Made by a program: the position numbers and the translations under genes. This document shows, one piece after another, positions 7,715-15,305 of a DNA stretch of 15,726 nt (position 1 is its first letter; every line of letters begins with the position of its first letter). The notes below the pieces were generated by a model. It searched no databases and was not told the DNA's origin. It saw only the letters and a program-made list of their open reading frames with translations. Source of the stretch: JBMDXB01 sp048594975 (GTDB lineage: Bacteria; Acidobacteriota; Vicinamibacteria; Vicinamibacterales; 2-12-FULL-66-21); contig JBMDXQ010000130.1 of assembly GCA_048594975.1 (NCBI GenBank), forward strand, positions 1 through 15,726. Direction: 5' to 3'.

Positions 7715-8318
7715 CTGTGACAGGCTCCGGAAGGAAAGGGTTAAGCGCCCGACAAAGCCGGCGCCAACAAATGCTGTGCGTCTCCCGTGCCCCAGCTACT
7801 GTACGCGCAAGGCGATCGACGGATCGGTCATCCCGGCGCGCCTTGCCGGCCGCCGCATCGTCGTCGTCTGCTGCACCGCGACCCCCCGCCGGCGCGACGT
7901 GCGCGATCGCTCAACGCGCGGCCTCCAGCAGCGTGCTCTCGTCGACACCTGGCGACGCGCGGAGAACGAGCGACTGGGCGTCGTCCAACCACGGCATTTG
8001 CGCGACCGCGATATACCGGACCGGCGGATCGGGTCGCTCGACGGCATCGGCGACAACGCCCACCACCCGTAAGGCCGCTCGGCGGCGGCGGCGCTTCGTG
8101 AGTCGGCGGGCCCAACCGCCAAGAACTGGCGGTCACATCGAACCACCTGACGCGTGGGCTCGACAGCGCGTCGTCGGCGACGGTGCGGCGGACGCAGGCG
8201 CGACGGGTCATCGTCCAGCACGCCGTATCCGGCCGCTGTCGGGACGTATACACGGCCTGGACCGAGCAGCCGGAGCGATACATCCTCACCGCAGCCGCTC
8301 GGGTGAGAAGGACCTGCA
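7715..8318. other. 604-nt gap without an intact gene
   Basis: No intact gene is convincing here on either strand. The left part (7796-8132) carries minus-strand remains of an ADOP/MacB-type permease, described separately. Positions 8116-8132 form a short perfect hairpin (CCGCCA, loop AGAAC, TGGCGG) without a T-tract. For 8133-8318 all three minus frames were read, and none gave a recognisable protein; arginine-rich open frames there look like GC-driven chance. The promoter for the GH127 gene should lie in this gap, but I see no clear -35/-10 pair. Confidence 0.5.
7796..8132 (-). pseudogene. decayed ADOP/MacB-type ABC permease remnant
   Basis: Two minus-strand pieces in different frames fit the end of an ADOP/MacB-like (FtsX-type) permease. 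The first, 8132-7911, reads ARRLTKR, then RVVGVVADAVERPDPPVRYI, then AVAQ and SLVLRASPGVDEST, before a TGA. This matches the periplasmic stretch GRRL, then VVGVVGDV, then a P.AQ segment and a (V/L)LR strand. The second, in another frame (about 7854-7796), reads RPARRAGMTDPSIALRVQ followed by TAG, matching the characteristic permease C-terminus PARRAxxxDPxxALR. The two or three membrane helices expected between them are absent, and no N-terminal half is present. The piece is therefore a deleted and frameshifted relic rather than a sequencing error alone. The family call rests on recognised motif similarity. Confidence 0.5.
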
Positions 8319-9152
8319 TCAATCGAACCAGAAGACCTTCCAGTGCCAATGCGGGATATCGCGAACCGCATAGTAGCCTCGTCGGCGCTCGAGGTCCGCC
8401 CCCGTGAACTCCAGCAGGTCCAGGGCATGGCTGGTCATGACCTGCTCATCGCGCGGGTTGTAGACCACGAACTCGCGCGTAGCCAGCGGTGTCGTCAGTT
8501 GCTCGAACGCCAGATTGTATGTCTCGCCGCTCGGCTCGTACATGAACGCCCGCACGCCGACCACTCCCGGCGAATAATCCGGCGTCGCGGCCAGCAGCGA
8601 CGGCGGATATCGACCGTGCGCGGAACGGTATCGCTCGATCGCCGCGATGAGTGGCTCGCTGTTCCGTATTGCGCGGCTCCGGCTGAAGTCGATCGCGCGA
8701 CCGAGGAGCGCCGCCTGGAGGCACGTCACCGCAACCGGGACGATGAGCAAGTAGCGTGCGACGGCGCTGACGGGAGCGCCCCGATTGCTGTTCGAAGCGT
8801 TCAGGAGCCGAATCACCCTCACGAGCGCGTACACGCCGAGGACCAGCGCACCGAGGCCAAGCGTCGCGCCGCCAAACGCGAGCGCGCCCAGCGAGACGGC
8901 GAGCCCGACGATCGTCGAGGCGATCAGCGCGACCATCGCGATGGCACGGCTCTTCTCGGCGAGCGTGCGCGAATGGCCGGACGCAGCCCAGAGCGCGCCG
9001 GCCGGCACGAGCAGCAGCCCGACGTAGCCGAAGATCTGCGCCATCGCCGACAGGGGCACCGCCAGGCTGTCGTACGGCCCGGGGAAGAACGGCAGCAGCG
9101 TGCACAGCATGATGAAGGCTGTCGCCGCGAGGATGCCGAACACGTGAGCCAT
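8319..9152 (-). CDS. membrane protein with pilin-like C-terminal region
   Basis: A 277-residue protein of unknown function. Four to five hydrophobic segments are visible: about 4-23, 33-57, 70-112 (long enough for two helices) and 131-150. A soluble C-terminal region follows, with SEPLIAAIERYRSAHGRYPP (165-184), GVRAFMYEPSGETYNLAFEQ and EFVVYNPRDEQ. The pattern ALExYRxxHGRYP is like the segment following the N-terminal helix in type II secretion pseudopilins, but here it sits after several helices and there is no prepilin peptidase site, so it is not a pilin. AGGAG lies 8 nt before the ATG at 9152, supporting the start. It is 60 nt downstream of the MDR oxidoreductase on the same strand and may be co-transcribed. 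The topology call is by eye. Confidence 0.75.
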   Translation of the reverse strand: MAHVFGILAATAFIMLCTLLPFFPGPYDSLAVPLSAMAQIFGYVGLLLVPAGALWAASGHSRTLAEKSRAIAMVALIASTIVGLAVSLGALAFGGATLGLGALVLGVYALVRVIRLLNASNSNRGAPVSAVARYLLIVPVAVTCLQAALLGRAIDFSRSRAIRNSEPLIAAIERYRSAHGRYPPSLLAATPDYSPGVVGVRAFMYEPSGETYNLAFEQLTTPLATREFVVYNPRDEQVMTSHALDLLEFTGADLERRRGYYAVRDIPHWHWKVFWFD

Positions 9153-9212
9153 CGTGCGCTCCTGCCGTCGTTCACCCGGCAGAGCGACTGCGTGTACCGC
9201 CCGAACTCGCAG

Positions 9213-10262
9213 TCAGCGCAACCCGTTGCACACGAGCACGATCTTGCCGGTCACGCCGCCCTGGCCGAGCAGCTCGTGCGCGTGTGCTGCGTCGGCGAGC
9301 GGAAATCGCTGCGCGATGAGCGGCCTGATCTTCTGCTGTTGAAGGAGATCGAACAGCGCAATCAAGTCCTGGCGAAACACTGCCGGTTTCAGCCGTTTGA
9401 GCCACTGGATGCTGTAGGGAACAACCCGTTTCCGGCCCGGGAGAAGCCGCCCGCCAGCGATGTACAAGCCGAAAATCGCGATGGCATGAAAGCGATGACG
9501 ACGGCCCGAACGGCCTGATGCCAATCGTCCCCCCCGCAGCGACGACGTAAGGCCATAGGCCACGACCGTTCCGCCACGACGCAGAGCCTTGCGGGAACGC
9601 CAGATATGCGTGCCGCCGATGCCGTCGAAGGCGACGTCCACGCCATCGCCTGTGAGGCGCTGGACCTCCCTCACAAAGTCCTGGTGCCGGTAGTCAATCG
9701 GGATCCCGCCCAGGTCGGAGACGGCCGACGCCCCTCGCGACGAACAGGTCCCGTACATCTCGAGCCCGTCGAGGCGCCCGAGCTGCACCAGTGCCGATCC
9801 GACCCCGCCCGCCGCGCCGTGGATCAACACGCGCTGACCTGGCTTGACGGCAGCGGAGCGATGCAGCATCTGATAGGCCGTGACGTAGTTCAGAATGAGG
9901 CTGACAGCCTCTGCGGGATCCAGCCCGGCTGGCACCGGGACCAGTTCACGTTGGCGCAGGCAGACGAACTCGGCGTAGGCACCGCTGATTGGCAGTGCCG
10001 CAACCACCTGGCCCGGTTCGATTCCCGTGACACCCCCGCCGACGCGATCCACCACGCCCACGAGGTCCCACCCTGGCGTAAAGGGCACCCGCGGCGTCTC
10101 GGGATGGATGCCCTCGCGCATCATTACATCGGGCAGGGAGACCCCTGCGGCCAGCACTCTCACCCGCACTTCGCCGTCCTTCGGCTCGGGGCGCTCCTCT
10201 TCAACTACGCGAAGGGCATCGGGCCCGCCGTAGTGAGTGACGACGATGCGTGTGTGGTTCAC
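9213..10262 (-). CDS. quinone-oxidoreductase-like medium-chain dehydrogenase/reductase
   Basis: A 349-residue MDR-superfamily NADPH-dependent enzyme. The GroES-like N-terminal domain shows VVTHYGGPDALRVVEE (7-22), VRVRVLAAGVSLPDVMMREG (32-51) and PFTPGWDLVGVV (60-71). The Rossmann domain has the dinucleotide loop VLIHGAAGGVGSALVQLG (145-162). The C-terminus has KIRPLIAQRFPLADAAHAHE and GKIVLV. The Cys/His zinc ligands of alcohol dehydrogenases are absent, as in quinone oxidoreductase (zeta-crystallin, VAT-1-like) members. The substrate is unknown. I prefer the GTG at 10262: an AGGAGGT lies just upstream (3 nt between GGAGG and GTG, rather short) and family proteins begin near IVVTHYGG. The alternative ATG at 10280 has no ribosome site but makes an ATGA overlap with the upstream zinc-finger gene; either way the two are likely coupled. 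Confidence 0.85.
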   Translation of the reverse strand: MNHTRIVVTHYGGPDALRVVEEERPEPKDGEVRVRVLAAGVSLPDVMMREGIHPETPRVPFTPGWDLVGVVDRVGGGVTGIEPGQVVAALPISGAYAEFVCLRQRELVPVPAGLDPAEAVSLILNYVTAYQMLHRSAAVKPGQRVLIHGAAGGVGSALVQLGRLDGLEMYGTCSSRGASAVSDLGGIPIDYRHQDFVREVQRLTGDGVDVAFDGIGGTHIWRSRKALRRGGTVVAYGLTSSLRGGRLASGRSGRRHRFHAIAIFGLYIAGGRLLPGRKRVVPYSIQWLKRLKPAVFRQDLIALFDLLQQQKIRPLIAQRFPLADAAHAHELLGQGGVTGKIVLVCNGLR

Positions 10263-10276
10263 GGACCTCCTCAACG

Positions 10277-10831
10277 TCATCGGCAGTGTGGTGGCAGCAC
10301 CATGGATGCGACCCACCGGCGCACGAAATCGACCGCCTCGGGATCGCATCGTCGACCGTCGATGATCGACGGACCAAACGCGGCGCCGCCAATGGCGTGG
10401 ACGAAACCGATCGCGGCGCCCCCCAACGCGACCGATCCCACGGCCAGCCCGCCGACCGAGATGCCTGACCCGAGCGCGGCGCCCCCCAGGGCGAACAGCA
10501 GGCCAACGGACAGCCCACCGACGCTCAGAATTCCGAACGCCAGGCCGGCGATGGCAATGACACCGACTGCCACGTTGCCGATGGCGACAACGCCTTTCGC
10601 CACTTTCGGCCGCATCGTAACCGGGTCAGCACCGGCGCAGATGTGAATGAGCGGCCATCCACCGACACTCACGGCAGATCGGTACTCGAATCCCACGACC
10701 GCCCGTTGCTCGACGCACGTGCGACAGACAAGCCGCGGGACGTCGCGGCCGATGCACTCGCGACACACCGCCTTCTGGCACAACGAACACAGCCCGACGG
10801 CCGCGGCGCGATCGTGAGTGAAGCAGTTCAT
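10277..10831 (-). CDS. zinc-finger protein with glycine-rich decapeptide repeats
   Basis: A 184-residue protein with two distinct parts. Residues 3-39 form a compact Cys/His cluster (C3, H6, C15, C18, C23, C26, C36, C39) resembling a B-box-type zinc finger (CFTHDRAA, LCSLCQKAVCRECI, LVCRTC). After a linker, residues 81-153 contain seven consecutive units of 10-11 residues, for example VIAIAGLAFG, ILSVGGLSVG, SGISVGGLAVG and SVALGGAAIG, with consensus xxxhGGhAhG. Such a regular glycine/hydrophobic pattern could form membrane-inserted hairpins or a beta-solenoid-like stack; I cannot decide which. A short tail holds Cys162 and Cys183. The ATG at 10831 starts exactly at the cysteine cluster but lacks a ribosome site; an in-frame open stretch to 11137 is arginine-rich and unlikely to be coding. 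Function unknown. Confidence 0.65.
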   Translation of the reverse strand: MNCFTHDRAAAVGLCSLCQKAVCRECIGRDVPRLVCRTCVEQRAVVGFEYRSAVSVGGWPLIHICAGADPVTMRPKVAKGVVAIGNVAVGVIAIAGLAFGILSVGGLSVGLLFALGGAALGSGISVGGLAVGSVALGGAAIGFVHAIGGAAFGPSIIDGRRCDPEAVDFVRRWVASMVLPPHCR

Positions 10832-11167
10832 GGCTGGCCGTGCGACGGCAGTCTCACCGCCGATTTCGATGGTCTTACGCCTGGTGCGGTTGGAGTCTAA
10901 CCCGAGCGGTCCTCCAGGTCGATGATGAACTCGCCGGACACGACGTAGGCCGGTGACGTCGATGACGCCCTCGCGGCCGCCCAGGCGGAGCGTGGCCACG
11001 GGAGATGCCTTCGGCACGCTGCAACACACGCCAGTCTGAAGTCGATGCGGCTCGGTGAAGCCATCGGATGCTGTCCGCTCAGAGCACCCCTGGCGCAACG
11101 AGACGCGGCGCCTTCGTGGCGACCTGACTGGGGTCATACCGCGAGCGCCAGTACCGCGCGCGGCGCG
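10832..11167. other. 336-nt gap with possible frameshifted small ORF
   Basis: No intact gene is recognised here. On the minus strand one frame reads TGVCCSVPKASPVATLRLGG then REGVIDVTG (about 11022-10937). The adjacent frame continues YVVSGEFIIDLEDRSG to a TAG at 10897-10899. Skipping a single C at the junction would give one protein-like stretch of about 60 residues. This could be a frameshifted small gene, a sequencing error or coincidence. A 55-residue minus ORF (10897-11064) covers the same DNA, but its first two thirds are arginine- and alanine-rich and unconvincing. Confidence 0.3.
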
Positions 11168-11884
11168 TCAACCGCCCACGTAGGCGACCCCGTCGAACAT
11201 CGGCGCGCACGAGCTGACGTCGAGCTCGCCGGCGATGAACCTGTCCTGGTCGTGATGGCGCTCGACGAGCTCGCGGCCGGAGCCGCACAGTTCCAGCGTC
11301 TCGACGAGGCGGTCGCGGTACCGTTCAAACAGCGCGACCGCCGCCTCCGCTTCGGGCGAAAGATCGTCGGACAGCCAGCGGATGATTGCACCCGCACCCA
11401 ACCAGTCCTCGAGCGCGGGGCGCAACGATCCATCGCTCCATCGCTCCCCGGCCGGGATCACGTTGAACGTCCTGCCCCGGCGCGTGGCAGCCTCGGCGAC
11501 GGCACGCGCGTTGCGCAGGCATCCGGCGAGCACGACAGTGGTCACGCGGGCCGCAGCCAGGGTCACGTGCGCACCGTTGGGCGATGGCAGCACACAGCGG
11601 AGCCCGGCTGGGGCCTCGAGGTACGAGGCCGGCGCAAGCGAGTAGCGCGCCTGGCCGCGGCGTCCAGCCAGGTCGGCGCCGTGCTGCCTGGCAAACTCCG
11701 CAGCCGCGGGATCCTCCCACGCGCACGGCAGGATCGCTGCGCCGCGCGACACCGCGACGTCGACGCAGGTGGTGAAGGACAGGACGTCGACGACGATCGA
11801 GACGTCCGCCGGAGCGAGCGCGGCGACCGCGCTCGGGCCCCACTCGCACCGGCACGACCACGAGCCCTGGCTGAACGGCGTCAT
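11168..11884 (-). CDS. comB: ComB-like 2-phosphosulfolactate phosphatase family protein
   Basis: A 238-residue protein of the ComB family, magnesium-dependent phosphatases that convert 2-phosphosulfolactate to sulfolactate in archaeal coenzyme M synthesis. Family features are VSIVVDVLSFTTCVDVAVSR (28-47, the VDVLRATT-type motif), GRRGQARYSLAPASYLEAP (74-92), CVLPSPNGA (97-105), VVLAGCLRNARAVAEAA (117-133), the VIPAGERW motif (142-149) and LRPALEDWLGAGAII (154-168). Length matches the family. No other sulfolactate or coenzyme M gene is nearby, and bacterial members are widespread, so the physiological substrate may differ; the symbol reflects family only. The ATG at 11884 follows the M28-DUF885 stop by 24 nt, with only a weak GGGA upstream, suggesting translation coupled to the upstream gene. 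Confidence 0.82.
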   Translation of the reverse strand: MTPFSQGSWSCRCEWGPSAVAALAPADVSIVVDVLSFTTCVDVAVSRGAAILPCAWEDPAAAEFARQHGADLAGRRGQARYSLAPASYLEAPAGLRCVLPSPNGAHVTLAAARVTTVVLAGCLRNARAVAEAATRRGRTFNVIPAGERWSDGSLRPALEDWLGAGAIIRWLSDDLSPEAEAAVALFERYRDRLVETLELCGSGRELVERHHDQDRFIAGELDVSSCAPMFDGVAYVGG

Positions 11885-11908
11885 TGCGGCTGATCCCGGC
11901 CGCCGGCT

Positions 11909-14900
11909 CTACGGCTGCTCTTGCCGACTCTCGATCCACAGGTCGATTTTTCGCTCGAGCACTCTGAGCGGTAGCGCGCCCGTACTCAGCACCTGCGCGT
12001 GGAACTCGCGCGGATCGAAGCGGGCGCCAAGCGCCTGCTGCGCCTTCGCCTTCAGCCGCTGGATCGTGAGCGCGCCCACCTTGTAGGCGAGCGCCTGGCC
12101 GGGTATCGCGATGTATCGTTCGACCTCGGCGGTCGCGTCGGTGCGGCCCATGCCGGAGTTCTCGAGCATGTAGTCGATCGCCTGCTGCCGCGTCCAACCC
12201 TTGACGTGGATGCCGCTGTCCACTACCAGCCGCATCGCGCGCAGCATCTCGTCGTCAAGATGGCCGAAACGCTGGTAGGGGTCCTTGAACAGGCCCAGCT
12301 CCGGGCCGAGCGTCTCGGCGTAGAGTGCCCAGCCCTCGACATAGGCGGTGTTGCCGCCGAAGCGCATGAACGCGGGCAACGTCTCGTTCTCCTGCGCCAG
12401 GCTGATCTGGAAGTGATGCCCGGGCGCGCCCTCGTGGAGGTAGAGCGTCTCCACGCCGACGATGCTGCGGGAGGGTAGGTCGTAGGTGTTGAAGTAGAAC
12501 ACGCCCGGGCGCGAGCCGTCCGGGGTGCCGCGGACGTAGGAGCCGCCGGCCGCCGTCTTCTCCCGAAACGGTTCGACCGGCCGGATCTCGAGCGGGCTCT
12601 TCGGGACAGTCGAGAACTGCGCCGTGATGCGCTCATCGACCTGCCGTCCGATCGCCTGGAACCGGCCACGCAGCCATTCCGCGCTCGGCGCCTTGAACTT
12701 CGGGCCCGTGCGCAGGTGCTCGAAGAACTCGGCGAGCGCGCCCGTGAATCCGACCTCCTTCTTGATCGCCTCCATGCCGCTACGAATCCGCGCGACCTCC
12801 TTCAGCCCCAGCTCGTGCACCTCGCCGGCGCTCATGTCCGTCGTCGTCGTGCTCTCGACGAGGAAGTCGTACAGTGTGAGGCCGCCCTTCATATGCACCA
12901 GCCCGACACCTTCACGCGCTTTCGGCAGGTACTCTTTCTGGAGAAAGTCGCGCAGCGTGCGGTACGCGGGGTAGATCTCCTCGGAGACCGCGCGCAGGTA
13001 GGCGGCGCGGAGCCGCCTCCGGTCGGTCTCGCTGAAGCCGTTGGGGAATTTCAGGACGGGCGCGTAGTACGGCGACTCCTCGGGCTTCTGTCCGAGCTGG
13101 AGATCGAGCTGGTCGATGACGTTCTGAATCGTCAGCCTCGTCGCGAACACGCCCGACTCGAGGCCCTGGCGGAAGCGTCCGATCGAGCATTCGAGGATCG
13201 GCGGGAGCTGGCCGTGGCGCTTCAGATTGTTCTCGTAGTCCTCGAGCACCCTGAACGGCGCCGCGCCGCGGCCCGATGCGAACGTCGGGTAGAAGGTCTG
13301 CAGGCCTGTGAAATGGTTGACCGGCTGCACGACGGTGACGGCGAAGATCTCGTCGGCGAAGCCCGCGAGCGTCTGCTCCATCTGGTACTTGAAGACGTCG
13401 TAGGCGATTCTGTCGGTGTCGTCGAGCTTCGAGCGATCGATCTTCTCGAGTGCGGCGAGATCGGCACGCGCGGCGGTCTTCTCCGTTTCGTAGTAGGCGT
13501 CGCTGCAGAAGTCGCCCAGCCGATCGGCGTAGCGCAGATCTCCGCGGAAGATCGCGGCGATCGGGTTCCGCCGGAGATTCGCCTCGTCGCTCTCTCGGAA
13601 CAGCGCGTGAAGCTTCTCCCCTTCGGACCCCGTGGTCCCTTCGTCCACGCGCAGCACGGTCGGCGGGATGGGCTTCTCGATCCGGGGCCGCTCGTCGGCC
13701 CGGCCGAGGGCGTGAACCGTGACAAACACCGTCCGCGCGATCGCAGTCATCTTTTCGGGGTCGAGATGCCTTGCCTCGTCCGCAGGCAGATGGTAACGAT
13801 CGTGGATCCCGGTCGTGAAACCGATCGTCAGGATGCCGCGCTCGAGAAACGGGCCGGCGTCCGTGCGCGGGTAGAAGAACTCGCTCTCGGGCGTGTCGTA
13901 CCGGCGGTTCAGCGACAGGTCCAGGTACTCGTCGTTGACCCGCTCGATCAGCGTGTTCGCCCGGTCGCTCAGCGCGCCCGGGCCGATCAGGAACACCTCG
14001 TTGGGCCCGGTGACGCGGTCCTCTTTTTCGTCCGCCGACCCCGGCGCGCGGTTCGCGCCGATCATGTCGACGTTCACGAGCGCGACGATCCGGTCGAGCG
14101 GCACCGGCGGCTGTCCCGCGAAGCGGCGGGTGCCCCAGAGCCCCTGCTCCTCGCCGCTGTCCCACATGAAGATCACCGAGCGTCGCGTGGGCGTCCGCGC
14201 CATCTGCTCGGCCATCGCGAGGCCGGCGGCGCTGCCGCTGGCGTTATCGTCCGCCGAGTTGTAGATGCTGTCGCCTTCGACCGGCCGCGTGCCCACCGCG
14301 CCGTCCAGGTGCGTTTCGACGACGATGTATTCGTTTTTCAGCGCCGGGTCCGTCCCCTCGACGAGCCCGGTGACGTTGAACGGACGGTGCACGACTGTCT
14401 TCGCGGGCAGGGTGATGGTAACCGTCGCGGGCAGCTCGAACGACGGCGGGTACGCCCGCGCCTTCGTCTGCTCCGCGAGCCGTGCCGGGTCGAGGGCCGT
14501 TCCCTTCAGCAGCGCCGCCGTGGCCTCATCGCCGAGCTGAATCGACGTGAGTGGCGGCGCGGCATACGCCGAGGGAACGGGCGGATCGAGCTCCCGGCGC
14601 ACCGCCTGACGCGACGTGCCTCGCCCTCTGCCGGAAGGCGCCGCCGGGGCGGGAGCGAGGTACGCGACAGCGAGCGCGCCGCGCCGGTGCGCCTCCACGA
14701 GCGGGGACGTCCCGCCGACGCTTACCCGCCCGATCTGCCGGATGCTGCCGCCAGCCGGCCGCGCGTCCTGCCCGTGCACGACGACGATCTTCCCCTTCAC
14801 GTCAACGCCGCGGTAGGGGTCGACAGCCTCAGTTGTCCATCCGTGTCCCACGTACACCGCCTGGACGGCGCGCGTCGTCAGCTCCCCTGCGAACGTGCGG

Positions 14901-15265
14901 ATCGTGAACCCCTCGCCGAATTCGAACGTGTTGTCGCCGACGCGAACCGCCGCGCCCTCTGCCTCGAGCGTCGTCTCGCGCATCACGTAATGCTGGCGAT
15001 ACGACCCGTCGTCGCCGAGCGGCTTTACGCCAGCCTTCCGCAGCCGCGTTGCGATGTACTCCGCGGCCATGTCCAGACCGGGCGACGGCGTGTTGCGCCC
15101 CTTCAGTTCGTCGGAGGCCAGGAACTCGAGGTCGGCCTTCAGTTGCTGCGTCGTGATCCGCTCGGCGGCGGCCTTGACGTCCGGCGGCACGAGTGGCTGC
15201 TGGGCGGCCGCGGCGACGGCGAAGCAGATGGCGACCGGGAAGACTCGCAGGGAATGACTCTTCAT
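11909..15265 (-). CDS. M28 aminopeptidase fused to DUF885 metallopeptidase, secreted
   Basis: An 1118-residue exported protein. A Sec signal (MKSHSLRVFPVAICFAVAAA) starts at the ATG at 15265. The N-terminal half (about 30-525) is an M28 zinc peptidase interrupted by a PA-like insert (about 110-275). Its ligand set is complete: His319 (VETHLDG), Asp339/340 (SADDNASGSA), Glu372-373 (DSGEEQG), Asp400 (NVDMIG) and His492 (DRYHLPAD). The second half (about 540-1118) is DUF885, with YLHEGAPGHHFQ (His944, Glu945, His950/951) and YVEGWALYAE (Glu977), a zinc-site arrangement typical of that family. Each half is close to the length of a free-standing enzyme, and the join lies in one uninterrupted frame. 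The likely role is extracytoplasmic hydrolysis of peptides, perhaps in two steps. The ATG at 15265 has no Shine-Dalgarno but a TANNNT box just upstream. comB follows 24 nt downstream. Confidence 0.9.
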   Translation of the reverse strand: MKSHSLRVFPVAICFAVAAAAQQPLVPPDVKAAAERITTQQLKADLEFLASDELKGRNTPSPGLDMAAEYIATRLRKAGVKPLGDDGSYRQHYVMRETTLEAEGAAVRVGDNTFEFGEGFTIRTFAGELTTRAVQAVYVGHGWTTEAVDPYRGVDVKGKIVVVHGQDARPAGGSIRQIGRVSVGGTSPLVEAHRRGALAVAYLAPAPAAPSGRGRGTSRQAVRRELDPPVPSAYAAPPLTSIQLGDEATAALLKGTALDPARLAEQTKARAYPPSFELPATVTITLPAKTVVHRPFNVTGLVEGTDPALKNEYIVVETHLDGAVGTRPVEGDSIYNSADDNASGSAAGLAMAEQMARTPTRRSVIFMWDSGEEQGLWGTRRFAGQPPVPLDRIVALVNVDMIGANRAPGSADEKEDRVTGPNEVFLIGPGALSDRANTLIERVNDEYLDLSLNRRYDTPESEFFYPRTDAGPFLERGILTIGFTTGIHDRYHLPADEARHLDPEKMTAIARTVFVTVHALGRADERPRIEKPIPPTVLRVDEGTTGSEGEKLHALFRESDEANLRRNPIAAIFRGDLRYADRLGDFCSDAYYETEKTAARADLAALEKIDRSKLDDTDRIAYDVFKYQMEQTLAGFADEIFAVTVVQPVNHFTGLQTFYPTFASGRGAAPFRVLEDYENNLKRHGQLPPILECSIGRFRQGLESGVFATRLTIQNVIDQLDLQLGQKPEESPYYAPVLKFPNGFSETDRRRLRAAYLRAVSEEIYPAYRTLRDFLQKEYLPKAREGVGLVHMKGGLTLYDFLVESTTTTDMSAGEVHELGLKEVARIRSGMEAIKKEVGFTGALAEFFEHLRTGPKFKAPSAEWLRGRFQAIGRQVDERITAQFSTVPKSPLEIRPVEPFREKTAAGGSYVRGTPDGSRPGVFYFNTYDLPSRSIVGVETLYLHEGAPGHHFQISLAQENETLPAFMRFGGNTAYVEGWALYAETLGPELGLFKDPYQRFGHLDDEMLRAMRLVVDSGIHVKGWTRQQAIDYMLENSGMGRTDATAEVERYIAIPGQALAYKVGALTIQRLKAKAQQALGARFDPREFHAQVLSTGALPLRVLERKIDLWIESRQEQP

Positions 15266-15271
15266 CGCTAA

Positions 15272-15277
15272 AGCATA
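15272..15277 (-). promoter_or_regulatory. candidate -10 box for a leaderless M28-DUF885 transcript
   Basis: On the minus strand TATGCT (TANNNT) ends 6 nt before the ATG at 15265, with no Shine-Dalgarno in between. The spacing matches that of a leaderless promoter, as also seen at ppk2. Only a weak -35-like GTGACG is present about 15 nt further upstream. Confidence 0.35.
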
Positions 15278-15305
15278 CTGCGCGCGTGGAGCCGTCACGA
15301 GCGGG

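Noticed and set aside
8116..8132. Perfect hairpin CCGCCA-AGAAC-TGGCGG as a terminator
   Set aside because: Short stem, no T-tract on either strand and located inside a gene remnant with no upstream gene to terminate.
10832..11137. N-terminal extension of the zinc-finger protein to an upstream ATG at 11137
   Set aside because: The extra 102 residues are arginine-rich and motif-free, and the cysteine cluster begins exactly at the ATG at 10831.
12716..15271. Long plus-strand open frame (851 codons) opposite the M28-DUF885 gene
   Set aside because: The translation is dominated by Arg, Val, Leu, Asp and His with no motifs, as expected antisense to a GC-rich coding region; the minus strand carries complete catalytic sites.
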